A stretch of 64,000 nucleotides of DNA from Chitinophagaceae bacterium (GTDB lineage Bacteria > Bacteroidota > Bacteroidia > Chitinophagales > Chitinophagaceae): contig JAIXOJ010000198.1 in the NCBI GenBank assembly GCA_027486835.1, forward strand, positions 92,563-156,562. The letters are read 5' to 3'. Position 1 is the stretch's first letter. Each line of letters opens with the position of its first letter. The translations under genes and the position numbers were made by a program. The notes under the pieces are model-generated. The model worked only from the letters and a program-made list of their open reading frames with translations. It made no database searches and was not told the origin of the DNA. This document shows positions 1 to 7,724 of the stretch, piece by piece.

Positions 1-40
1 GGGATATTCCATTTGGAATATTATAACTAGAAAATCCTAT

Positions 41-307
41 CTATTTTTCACCAACAAGACCTTTTATTTCAGATACTTTGCTATCTAAATACAAAGTATC
101 TGGACTCATGTCTAAGTCTTCATTCCAAACAACTGTACCCCATGCCACGTGTGCTTGATCGAATACATTTCTATCGTTCAATGCTTTGAAAACGCCTTTA
201 TTTAAGTAAGGCTTCATATCAAACACTTTTTCTTCTCCGTTTGTGAACGTAAGGATTAACTGAAAATCGTTAATTGTTTTTACTTTTTCTACACGTGGGT
301 TTATCAT
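41..307 (-). CDS. DUF2442 family protein
   Basis: An 88-residue cytoplasmic protein with the DUF2442 layout: an N-terminal beta-strand segment (VKTINDFQLILTFTNGEEKV), a central 'FDMKPYL' strand, and a C-terminal 'VVWNEDLDMSPDTLY' block typical of the family. It lies 5 bp downstream of a DUF4160 gene on the same strand, so the two are almost certainly one operon. DUF4160/DUF2442 pairs recur in bacterial genomes and have been discussed as toxin-antitoxin-like modules; that role is not visible here and is only a family-level suggestion. No catalytic motif is apparent. Family assignment is from memory of the domain pattern. Confidence 0.8.
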   Translation of the reverse strand: MINPRVEKVKTINDFQLILTFTNGEEKVFDMKPYLNKGVFKALNDRNVFDQAHVAWGTVVWNEDLDMSPDTLYLDSKVSEIKGLVGEK

Positions 308-312
308 TGCAG

Positions 313-582
313 TTATTTTAATGGATCCAATCTGAATACTTTTTCGCCGTTTACTGCCAACTTCCAGTTTTGCATCAAATCTTCTTGATGAATTTCAATC
401 CATGCCAATACTAACTTGAGCTTATTAGCTGGTAAACTTCCTTCTAACAAAATGCCATCGGGTATAGAGATTACTGCTTTTTCTTCGGCATATTCCACAT
501 GAATGTGTGGCAAATGATGTTGTTTGGTATCATAGTAATACATGATTACAACAATTCCGTAAAAAATTGATAAGACCGGCAT
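313..582 (-). CDS. DUF4160 family protein
   Basis: An 89-residue protein matching DUF4160: the N-terminal 'MPVLSIFYGIVVIMYYYD' strand is followed by the hallmark 'HHLPHIHVEY' segment (usually read as H.PPHFHV.Y) and an 'LPANKLKLVLAWIEIHQEDL' helix that ends in an 'NW' motif. It is the first gene of a two-gene unit with the DUF2442 gene, 5 bp apart. The conserved histidines could bind metal or nucleic acid, but the biochemical role of the family is not established. The start at 582 is supported because the family begins with the same MP(V/T)L motif. Confidence 0.82.
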   Translation of the reverse strand: MPVLSIFYGIVVIMYYYDTKQHHLPHIHVEYAEEKAVISIPDGILLEGSLPANKLKLVLAWIEIHQEDLMQNWKLAVNGEKVFRLDPLK

Positions 583-917
583 GCTTAATTATTATTTAGG
601 GTCAAAAATATTTTAAAAGTGATTAGCGCTATCATTTTTCCATTTGTTTGCTCTACTAATTGCTTTAAAATATCCAAGAGATATATGAAAGGGTGTCTTA
701 GTCTAATGGAAATAATAGCGAATACCTAAGCTAATCGCACAAACGGCACGCTCGCGCAAGCGGGGGGAATAAATATTTCACAAAAGCCTGAAACAATAGT
801 AAGCAAATAGCACTTGGTATTTCTTATCACTTTTTTGCTTTCTACACTTCAGAAAAAGCGAATTGCAAAAAAGTATTCACTCCAATAAGCGTGTCAACTT
901 TTAGAAAACAACATTTT

Positions 918-1100
918 CTGACACAAAACTGTGTCAACTTTCCTGTGTCAAAAAAAAATGACACAGAAAAACTGACACAAAACTGTGTCAACTTTCTTGT
1001 GTCAAAAAAAATTGACACAGAAAAACTGACACAAAACTGTGTCAACTTTCTTGTGTCAAAAAATACTGACACAGAAAAGTTGACACAAAACTGTGTCAAC
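918..1100. repeat. 54-bp hairpin minisatellite
   Basis: About 3.4 tandem copies of a 54-bp unit; the motif CTGACACAAAACTGTGTCAA begins at 918, 972 and 1026, and a variant (TTGACACAA...) at 1080. Each unit has two perfect inverted repeats: TGACACA-aaac-TGTGTCA (7-bp stem, 4-nt loop) and TGTGTCA-A-rich spacer-TGACACA (7-bp stem). The 7-mer therefore alternates in orientation along the array, and several alternative hairpins or one long cruciform could form. Differences between units fall mainly in the A-rich spacer. Confidence 0.92.
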
Positions 1101-1278
1101 TTTTTCTATTTTGAATAAATTGACACCATTTCTTTCTCTTAATTTTTCATTCTTTATTTATCGCGGTGTTTTCTACTTTTCGCAATTTGCTTGGGTTATC
1201 AGCTAGTAATTTTTCTGTGCTGTTACAATGCCATCTCACCAAGATTGTTATTGCAGAATCGAGGTAGTGAAGTATGCA

Positions 1279-1330
1279 TGGATTCGAAAATCCCGTTAAT
1301 AATTTAGCCGTCACTCGCTTCGAAACATGT
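1279..1330 (+). repeat. Dispersed repeat, copy 1 (B part)
   Basis: This stretch shares the landmarks TTCGAAAATCCC, TTTAGCCG and CTTCGAAA, in the same order and at similar spacing, with 4750-4797 and, in more decayed form, with 2386-2424. It lies just upstream of the secreted orphan gene. Only the second half (B) of the composite repeat is recognisable here; the A half (CAATTTTACCAAGG...) was not found next to it. Confidence 0.6.
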
Positions 1331-1468
1331 TGTCTGGATGTTTCTGAAAAGTTATTTGGAAAGTTGAAGCACCATTTCCTAATATTATTTATACCTTGGT
1401 TTCGTTTAATTTAGACCTGATGCTTTTTCCATTAGAACAATACTTTTTTCAGGAACAATAGAGTTAAC

Positions 1469-2212
1469 ATGAGATTCATTAGCGCATACTTAATTATCAT
1501 CGGAATTTTCATTGGACAGTCCTGCTATTGTCAGCATTCAGATTTGCGGAGTATTGATAATTTGCTTACTAGTGTTTATAAGAAAATGAAGACCGCTTAC
1601 CAGCTTGACTTACGCTATGATAGTATGCCCCATGGATTTGAAAAGAAGCTTACAAAATTTCTAACAAATCCTATTACTTTCTACAATTCATTTGATAGTT
1701 TATCGAAGTATTTGGACATTACGATATCTGCTGATAAACAAATTAAGTTTTATAGTTGGGTTGACATTGGTAGCGGATCATGGCATAACATTGTATGTTT
1801 AGCACAGTTTAAAGCAACCAATGGCAAAATAATAGTTCAGCAACTAAACATAAGAGAAGATGATAGTGAAAGTTTTACCGACAGTGGTATTTATGAAGTA
1901 AATGAGATTAACTATAATGGCACAAAATTTTATTTAACTTTTGGATCTGGAACTCATGGAAGTGGGCATTGGCATAAAATCGTACAGATTTTTTCAATTG
2001 CAAATGACAAGCTTGTAAAGTGTAAGTCATGTTTTGCCAACAAGCGTGACCTAGTGGTTGAATGTCAAAGAGGCGATAATTCTAACCTTGCATTTAATCC
2101 TAAAACAAAAGAAATAACCCATTGTGAATTTGCTTATGCTGATAGTGTTGGCATTTATAGGTCAACAGGGCGAAAGATTTTTCTAAAATTTGACAAAGGA
2201 ATATTTAGATAA
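1469..2212 (+). CDS. Secreted hypothetical protein
   Basis: A 247-residue protein I cannot assign to a family. The N-terminus is a clear signal peptide: a hydrophobic stretch from residue 6 to about 17 followed by 'GQSCYCQ'. The cysteines do not sit in a good lipobox, so a soluble periplasmic or secreted protein is more likely than a lipoprotein. The mature part is a mixed alpha/beta chain with many aromatic residues. Around residue 165 is a Gly/His-rich loop, 'GSGTHGSGHWHK', whose histidines could bind a metal, but this is only a suggestion. No transmembrane helix follows the signal peptide. It stands alone, between two copies of the dispersed repeat (1279 and 2324), which suggests an accessory gene. 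The ATG at 1469 is the only start that preserves the signal peptide. Confidence 0.65.
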   Translation: MRFISAYLIIIGIFIGQSCYCQHSDLRSIDNLLTSVYKKMKTAYQLDLRYDSMPHGFEKKLTKFLTNPITFYNSFDSLSKYLDITISADKQIKFYSWVDIGSGSWHNIVCLAQFKATNGKIIVQQLNIREDDSESFTDSGIYEVNEINYNGTKFYLTFGSGTHGSGHWHKIVQIFSIANDKLVKCKSCFANKRDLVVECQRGDNSNLAFNPKTKEITHCEFAYADSVGIYRSTGRKIFLKFDKGIFR

Positions 2213-2323
2213 CCAGGACACAAGCACTAGATATTTTAGAAAAACAACCTAAAAATTTTCATTTAGAAAATAAGCCATTCTGTTTTAATGCCACAAATGC
2301 ACGAATTGTGACTAAGCCTTTAC

Positions 2324-2424
2324 CAATTTTACCAAGGTTTTTAATGGGCTTAAATTATGTGGAAGTTTTTATTATTGGCGAATTAGGAATTGGAAGATCC
2401 CTATTACCTGTTTAGGGTACTTGC
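2324..2424 (+). repeat. Dispersed repeat, copy 2 (A and B)
   Basis: The A part, 2324-2371, matches 4649-4696 at 45 of 48 positions by eye (CAATTTTACCAAGG... to ...ATGTGGAAGTTTTTA). The B part starts at 2386 (GGAATTGGAAGATCCC) and matches 4750 onward in diverged form. This copy lies just beyond the stop codon of the HNH-like gene (2469-3137), so copies 2 and 3 bracket the ATPase/HNH-like pair in direct orientation. Confidence 0.75.
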
Positions 2425-2468
2425 CCTCAGAACTTGATGTGCTTGTAAGTAATGAATGCGTCTTATTT

Positions 2469-3137
2469 TCAGGCATTCAAAGCCAATGTCTGAACACTCA
2501 TTTCAAAGGCAGTATAAAATTTGAATAGCTTTTCCTTAGCTTCCTCAAAAGACAATTTACCCAATTGCATATCATCTATTATGGGCTTAAGGTATTCTTT
2601 TCTATAGTCAATAATTGGTTGATAGTTTAGCCCAAGTGCGTTGATGTCTTCTAATATTTTCCGCTTCAATCCAAAATCGAGCTCTTTATTTGGACTAAAA
2701 AAGTGTGTGCCATAATCATATTCCAAGTAATAAAAAGGATTGTAAGTGCTTACATCAGGTTTCAAAATGGCATTTACTTTTTTGCTTCGCTTTACTTTCA
2801 CGTTCACATCGCTATGTACCAAAAAGAAATTAGTCCATTCCCAGCCTTTGTCGGCTTTCAATGAACTATCGTAATGATCTAATTGCCCCATAAAATCAAA
2901 ATCTTTAAATCTCCCTTTTTTCCATTCTGTTGGGTTTACAACATCTACTTTCATCAAATACATTTCTGTATAAGCACACAAACCACCTTGCACCCACAAT
3001 AAGTTGGCTACAATGTCATTATAAAAACGAAAATTAGAAGAAGTGTATTCAGGGTGTTTATTACCTTTTGCATTTTTATCCTCCAACCATTTTTTATAGA
3101 CAGTTGCTAACGATAAATCCTTGTCTATCTTTCTCAT
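2469..3137 (-). CDS. HNH-like partner protein of the ATPase (PtuB-like)
   Basis: A 222-residue protein encoded directly after the ATPase gene; the start ATG shares one base with the ATPase stop (TAATG, 3135-3139), so the two should be translationally coupled. It shows the skeleton of an HNH/McrA-type nuclease: 'CAYTE' at residues 54-58, 'DHYD' at 87-90, 'W..NFFLVHSDVN' at 101-112 and trailing lysines at 114-120. In canonical PtuB-type HNH proteins these are read as C.YCE, H(F/Y), a 'NL..sC..CN' segment and K. Three zinc-ligand cysteines are absent here, whereas the DH dyad and the final Asn are kept. It may be a zinc-independent or catalytically altered nuclease, or a divergent HNH-fold subunit. 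PtuB resemblance is inferred from pattern and gene context, not from a search. Confidence 0.6.
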   Translation of the reverse strand: MRKIDKDLSLATVYKKWLEDKNAKGNKHPEYTSSNFRFYNDIVANLLWVQGGLCAYTEMYLMKVDVVNPTEWKKGRFKDFDFMGQLDHYDSSLKADKGWEWTNFFLVHSDVNVKVKRSKKVNAILKPDVSTYNPFYYLEYDYGTHFFSPNKELDFGLKRKILEDINALGLNYQPIIDYRKEYLKPIIDDMQLGKLSFEEAKEKLFKFYTAFEMSVQTLALNA

Positions 3138-4489
3138 TATTTGGTTAGTTGTGTATCAAAATCCCAAAAAAGTTTCCCAGCAAGTTCCTTATATGCAGTA
3201 TAAATTTCTGCTGCGTGCTTTGATGTAGTATCTCCTTGTTCTTTTAATTTTTTAAGTTCCCCTCTTAGCATCAATACTTCGGTTATTTTATCAGCCCTTT
3301 CTGTGTTATACGTTTCTTCAACATCAAACACTTTGCTCAACATCAAATCATAAGTAAGGTAAGATGGGTAAATGGTGTAATTATCCACATGCCGCTCTTT
3401 ATCTTTTGGATAATATTGTTCTTGGTAAACAAAACCATTTTCATCAAATTTCAATTCAACTACCTCCCATGGCTCGAAAGTAGAAGCAATGATAGGAGAA
3501 TGGGTAGCGAAAATAAATTGCGAGTTTTTAGTTAGCGAGGTATAATAATCTACAATAAACTTTTGCATATTCGGATACAACGACCTTTCTGGCTCATCGC
3601 ACAAAATCAACGTTTCATCAGGCTTTAATAAATACAAGGGCAAGGCAGTTAATAATATTTGTTTCGTGCCTGTACTTAACAAATGATAAGGCACTTCATT
3701 GCCCTTTAAATCTTCCAGTTTTACAATACCAATATCACCTCTAGATTCAAATTTAAAATCTCTTTTCACCCTTAATTTAAGGTGTTTAAGAATAGGATCC
3801 AGGCATTCGTCAGCCAATTTATTGATTGGGTTTACCGCTTTTTTTTGCCAGTTTTCTAATTCCTTTACAGCATTGTTTATGGCATCTATATCAGCATTAC
3901 TTTCAACAGCTACAGTAGCAATCGCCTGTTTTAGCTTTATTTCTTCTTCTTGAAATTTTTGAATTTTTTCAAATACTAGATTCCAGATATCTCCTACTTT
4001 ATCTTTTTTGAAATCTATAACCCTTTTGTCAGACAAGTTAGTATCAGAAGTTTCAAATTCATAATGAAGGTCAGCAGGGAAATATATAAAGTGTGTTTTT
4101 GTATTTTTTTTAAAAATTTTCTGCTGATTTATTGCTTCATCAAAAGGAATATTTTTATTATATAACGTAGCCTTATACCAATTATAAATGTTTTTTTTTG
4201 TCTCTGCATTATACTTAACCTTAATTTCAACTTCTACACCTTTGAATTTTTTGTAAACCTTTACCCTTTTAAAATCTTCAATATTATATTCTTTAAAAAG
4301 CGATTTAACGTTAAATGTGTGTCCCCCAATAATCTTCAATAAAGTAGTTTTACCCGTACCGCTTTGGCCAATAATGCACACCTTATCCAATGGCTGCCCA
4401 GCTTTTGGGTGGCCTTTGGGATAGGTTAAATCAATATCCACATCTTTAAATTGATGAAAGTCCTTTAGATGTACACGTGTAATCTTCAT
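3137..4489 (-). CDS. SMC/ABC-type AAA ATPase (PtuA/OLD-like, no Toprim)
   Basis: A 450-residue cytoplasmic P-loop ATPase of the RecF/OLD/PtuA type. Visible motifs: Walker A 'GQSGTGKTT' (residues 41-49), a long helical insertion with a Glu/Lys-rich coiled-coil region around 175-235, an ABC-signature-like 'LLSTGTKQ' (about 271-278), Walker B 'LILCDEPE' with D298 and E299, and an H-loop 'FATHSP' with H330. No Toprim domain follows, unlike OLD nucleases; the C-terminal 110 residues are helical. It precedes the HNH-like gene with a one-base overlap. ATPase plus HNH partner is the Septu (PtuAB) arrangement and also occurs in some retron effectors; no reverse transcriptase lies nearby. A role in phage defence is an inference. 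Confidence 0.75.
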   Translation of the reverse strand: MKITRVHLKDFHQFKDVDIDLTYPKGHPKAGQPLDKVCIIGQSGTGKTTLLKIIGGHTFNVKSLFKEYNIEDFKRVKVYKKFKGVEVEIKVKYNAETKKNIYNWYKATLYNKNIPFDEAINQQKIFKKNTKTHFIYFPADLHYEFETSDTNLSDKRVIDFKKDKVGDIWNLVFEKIQKFQEEEIKLKQAIATVAVESNADIDAINNAVKELENWQKKAVNPINKLADECLDPILKHLKLRVKRDFKFESRGDIGIVKLEDLKGNEVPYHLLSTGTKQILLTALPLYLLKPDETLILCDEPERSLYPNMQKFIVDYYTSLTKNSQFIFATHSPIIASTFEPWEVVELKFDENGFVYQEQYYPKDKERHVDNYTIYPSYLTYDLMLSKVFDVEETYNTERADKITEVLMLRGELKKLKEQGDTTSKHAAEIYTAYKELAGKLFWDFDTQLTK

Positions 4490-4648
4490 GCGTTAAAAGT
4501 AATAACTTCTAAAATAGCCATTATGAATTGACTTCAGAAAGGATTCATTTCCTTTCAGGCGCGAGCTTTTTTGCTTGTTCCATTTGATTAGGTTTTCCTT
4601 TCCAAGTTCTGAATTGTAAAATGTGTTGTTTCTTTTGATTTCATAAAT

Positions 4649-4797
4649 CAATTTTACCAAGGGTTTTAATGTGCTTTAATTATGTGGAAGTTTTTAGGAT
4701 AAAGGGGGGAATTATGTGGAGGGATGGTTTGATTTAATGATGCGGATTTGGAATTCGAAAATCCCTTTTATCAGTTTAGCCGCCATAACCTTCGAAA
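4649..4797 (+). repeat. Dispersed repeat, copy 3 (A and B)
   Basis: A part 4649-4696, B part 4750-4797. Compared with copy 2, about 40 extra bases sit between A and B, including a partial second copy of AATTATGTGGA. Together with copy 2 it bounds a segment of roughly 2.3 kb carrying only the ATPase and HNH-like genes. Confidence 0.75.
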
Positions 4798-4807
4798 TAA
4801 GTCTCCC

Positions 4808-4827
4808 AGCGGTTGTATCCAACCGCT
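4808..4827 (-). terminator. Weak terminator-like hairpin after the kinase gene
   Basis: A perfect 8-bp stem with a 4-nt loop (AGCGGTTG-TATC-CAACCGCT) lies 45 bp beyond the histidine kinase stop on the minus strand. There is no strong T-tract on that strand, so it may be a processing or mRNA 3'-end stem rather than an intrinsic terminator. Confidence 0.35.
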
Positions 4828-4872
4828 TTGGTAAATAGCTTCGGGAGAAATAGATCCCCCACAATAAAACCA

Positions 4873-7215
4873 CTAAGTAGGTAAATAAACATCGAAGGTG
4901 GTGCCTATATGCAATTCACTGGTGGCTGTGATGATTCCGTGGTGGTTTTCTATGATTTTTTTTACGATGGCTAGGCCAATGCCAGTGCCGGCATATTCGT
5001 CTTTAGCGTGTAGTTTTTGAAATACTTCAAAAATCTTTTCTTCAAATTCTTTTTCAAAGCCAATGCCGTTGTCTGCAATGCTGATGTGGCAATATTCTTT
5101 TCTGAGGGGGAGGCGGGCCACATTTTTTTTTCGGTATTTTACCTTTCGGCTCATGATAATGATGTGGGGCGGTACGTTTGGCTTTGCAAATTTGAGTGCA
5201 TTGCCTATGAGGTTGTGCATCAGTTGCCGAAACTGGAAGGGGATAATTTTTACTTCACATAAGCCTTCTACTTCAATAGTGGCCTGCTTTTCGGCAATGG
5301 ATTCTTTAAATTCTTTTTTTACTTCCTCAATGACAATATTTAAATCGAGGGTTTCAAATTTTCTATCTGCCATACTCAAATGTGAAAAAGCAAGTAGGTC
5401 ATGTATGAGGGTTTGCATTCTTTCGGCAGCATTCCGCATGAGGTGGAAATAATTTTTGCCACTCTCCGTTAGGTTTTGGTGTTCTTTATCTAGTATTCGG
5501 CCTGCAAAAGTTTGTATTTTCCTGAGTGGTTCTTGCAAATCGTGGCTGGACACATAAGTAAAGGCTTCCAGTTCTTTGTTCATCTTTTTTAGCTCTTCAT
5601 TGGCTGCGGATAGTGCCAATGTTCTTTCTGCTACTGCTTGCTCCAATTCCTCCCGTTGGTGTTTTTGGTGCTGCATTTCGGTGGTAACCCCCACCCACAT
5701 TTTCAGCTTTCCGTTAGTATCTCTTATTGGCGAAGCAATGTTTAAATGCCAAATGTATTCCCCCGCTTTATTTCTAAAGCGCATTTCCATTACTAGGTCG
5801 GTACCGCTCACGGCTGCCTTTTGAAAATGTCGTTGAAATTCAGCTACCTCGTCGGGGTGCATCATCTTTTGATAGCCATAGTCTTTTAATTCTTCAAACG
5901 TATATCCACTAAAGGTTAACCAATGTTTGTTGAAATAATTCACATTGCCATTGGCATCAGCATTGCTGATTTTCGAAGGCATTAAATCGGCCATCAGGCG
6001 AAAATGTTCCTCACTTAGTTTCAGCAAATCCTGCGCTAGCTTCTGTTCGTGAATGTCAAAACCTACCCCAATATAGCCCATGTAAGTGCCATTGGGTAAG
6101 TAGCGGGGATTGGCCTGAACAGCATGCCACCGATATTCCCCATCATACCGCTTTACACGGACGGCTGGTAGAAAATAGGGCTGTCTGTTTTTAAATGCAG
6201 TTACATATATATCCATGATTGGCTGCTCATCATCAGGATGTATGACCCCAGGCCAGGTGTTGCCAATGGCTTCAGCAAAGCTTTGCCCCGTATAGTTAAG
6301 CCAGTTTTTGTTCCAAAAGTTAATGGTTGCGGCTTCATTGGGTTCGATGATAAAGAGGTGCAGGGGCATGTTGTCTGCCAGTGAGCGGAAGCGTTCCTCA
6401 CTTTCAATTAATATATTCTTGGCTACAACTTGTGCGGATACTTCATTTGCAAAAACCGAAACGCCAATTATGTCACCTTCGCTATTTCGTTGAGCCGTGT
6501 ACACAAAAGTGTAGTGCATCAGTTGTGGCTTACCATCTCTTACTAAGGTAATGGGGGATTCATAAGCAAAATAGGGTTCGCCAGTTTGAAAAACCCGCAT
6601 AAATAAGTGATCATATCCCTGTTTTACCGTTTCGGGCATAGCATCAAAAATGGAAAGGCCGATGATGTCTTTCCCCTTACCCCAACTCTCCAAAATGGCA
6701 TCATTGGCAATTTCAATAATCATGTCCACCCCTTTGAAATTAGCAATCATTAGGGAAGAGGAATGAACCATGTTGTAGTAGCTAAATTCGCGTTCTTCGG
6801 TTTTTTTTCGGGCAATCACCAATTCAGTTATATCGTAAGCAGTGGCCAGAATGCCCGTAATGCTGTTGTTATCAACACGAATGGGTTGGTAGGTTATGTT
6901 GTACCAGCCGGTTTTGGAGATGCCTTTGACCAATTGGGTTATTTCCTTTTCATTTGACTGAAAAGGAATACCTGACAACATAATATTATCGAAAATTTCC
7001 TTCGTGTTTTCCATCCCTGCTGGGGTGGCTTCCTGTAAAAGCCGACCAATAGATTCCTTATTATTGATCAATACCCCCACTGCCAAATCATTTGCCCATT
7101 CCAACCGAAAGGGGCTTTCACTAAAAACTGCAATAGCCATAGGCATTTGCAGAAGCCATTGCGGAAGCGTACCTACATCGAATGTTTCCTTGTTGGATGG
7201 ATTTTGGATGCTCAT
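4873..7215 (-). CDS. Multi-PAS sensor histidine kinase
   Basis: A 780-residue soluble histidine kinase with no signal peptide or transmembrane segment, so it should sense an internal signal. About four PAS/PAC units fill residues 10-525; PAC-type ends include 'MGYIGVGFDIHEQ' and 'MWVGVTTEMQ'. A short coiled coil leads to the dimerisation/phosphoacceptor helix 'FTYVSSHDLQEPLRK' with the phosphorylatable H558. The ATPase domain has the N-box 'NLIGNALKFA', G1 'DNGIGF' and G2 'GTGIGLAIVKKI'. The start overlaps the stop of the response-regulator gene by 4 bp (ATGA), so the two form one operon. The 'SSHDLQEPLR' type of H-box is common in PAS kinases paired with small Rcp1-like regulators. The signal is unknown. 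Confidence 0.93.
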   Translation of the reverse strand: MSIQNPSNKETFDVGTLPQWLLQMPMAIAVFSESPFRLEWANDLAVGVLINNKESIGRLLQEATPAGMENTKEIFDNIMLSGIPFQSNEKEITQLVKGISKTGWYNITYQPIRVDNNSITGILATAYDITELVIARKKTEEREFSYYNMVHSSSLMIANFKGVDMIIEIANDAILESWGKGKDIIGLSIFDAMPETVKQGYDHLFMRVFQTGEPYFAYESPITLVRDGKPQLMHYTFVYTAQRNSEGDIIGVSVFANEVSAQVVAKNILIESEERFRSLADNMPLHLFIIEPNEAATINFWNKNWLNYTGQSFAEAIGNTWPGVIHPDDEQPIMDIYVTAFKNRQPYFLPAVRVKRYDGEYRWHAVQANPRYLPNGTYMGYIGVGFDIHEQKLAQDLLKLSEEHFRLMADLMPSKISNADANGNVNYFNKHWLTFSGYTFEELKDYGYQKMMHPDEVAEFQRHFQKAAVSGTDLVMEMRFRNKAGEYIWHLNIASPIRDTNGKLKMWVGVTTEMQHQKHQREELEQAVAERTLALSAANEELKKMNKELEAFTYVSSHDLQEPLRKIQTFAGRILDKEHQNLTESGKNYFHLMRNAAERMQTLIHDLLAFSHLSMADRKFETLDLNIVIEEVKKEFKESIAEKQATIEVEGLCEVKIIPFQFRQLMHNLIGNALKFAKPNVPPHIIIMSRKVKYRKKNVARLPLRKEYCHISIADNGIGFEKEFEEKIFEVFQKLHAKDEYAGTGIGLAIVKKIIENHHGIITATSELHIGTTFDVYLPT

Positions 7216-7724
7216 AAGCTTTCAGGAATTACAGTGGCATCGCCTGAAATCATAAAATCTTCTTTTAAGGGGAGGGGATTGTTTTTCTGGGTAATGAGGG
7301 AAAGTGCCTCGTAAATTACTTTTTTAAGTTGCAAAAAATTGGGTGGCTTGCAGATATAATAATGCGCGGCATTTCTGAACACATTTTTAACCGTTTCTGC
7401 GTCGGAGGCGGTAGAAAAAATAACCACAGGCAGATTTTGAAGGTCGGTATCCCGCTTTATTTCGCCCAAAGTGGCGAACCCATTTTTGCGCGGCATATTC
7501 AAATCCAAGAATAGTACATCGGGAAAATAAGCTGCATTCTTAGTAATCTTTTCCAGCAATTGCTCGCCATTATGAACAATGGAAAGCTCGGCATATACGG
7601 GCAATTCCTCTAAAGCTTCTTTGAACAGCAGACAATCAGCATTGTCATCATCCGCAAGAAGAATCTGTAGTTTACGCTCCTTCAAGTTATCGGTTTTTAC
7701 TGGTGCAAGGGTTGAAGTATTCAT
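7212..7724 (-). CDS. CheY/Rcp1-like response regulator
   Basis: A 170-residue single-domain receiver protein. The acidic pocket is 'LLADDD' (residues 22-27), the phosphoacceptor is D74 in 'LFLDLNMP', the switch residue lies in 'IFSTAS', and the conserved lysine is K126 in 'ICKPP'. The double proline after the lysine is typical of the Rcp1-like subgroup paired with PAS or phytochrome kinases. There is no DNA-binding output domain, so it acts by protein contact, probably as a phosphate acceptor for the co-transcribed kinase. Its stop overlaps the kinase start (ATGA). About 40 N-terminal and C-terminal residues are outside the receiver fold and look unstructured. Confidence 0.92.
   Translation of the reverse strand: MNTSTLAPVKTDNLKERKLQILLADDDNADCLLFKEALEELPVYAELSIVHNGEQLLEKITKNAAYFPDVLFLDLNMPRKNGFATLGEIKRDTDLQNLPVVIFSTASDAETVKNVFRNAAHYYICKPPNFLQLKKVIYEALSLITQKNNPLPLKEDFMISGDATVIPESL

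Larger units (their letters stand above)
583..1468. other. Divergent intergenic region with tandem array
   Basis: This 0.9-kb gap separates the leftward DUF4160/DUF2442 pair from the rightward secreted orphan gene. It holds the 54-bp tandem array (918-1100, listed separately) and, at 1279-1330, a diverged copy of the dispersed repeat that also flanks the ATPase/HNH-like pair. Open frames across the array exist on both strands only because the period is divisible by three; I do not call them genes. No other gene or RNA was recognised. Confidence 0.7.
4490..4872. other. Intergenic region upstream of the ATPase
   Basis: This gap between the ATPase start and the histidine kinase stop holds dispersed-repeat copy 3 (4649-4797) and a short perfect hairpin at 4808-4827 (AGCGGTTG-tatc-CAACCGCT). 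The ATPase promoter must lie here, but no convincing TAnnTTTG element was located on the minus strand. Confidence 0.6.

Noticed and set aside
2469..4489. Retron with ATPase/HNH effector
   Set aside because: No reverse transcriptase gene or msr/msd-like structured region was found next to the pair.
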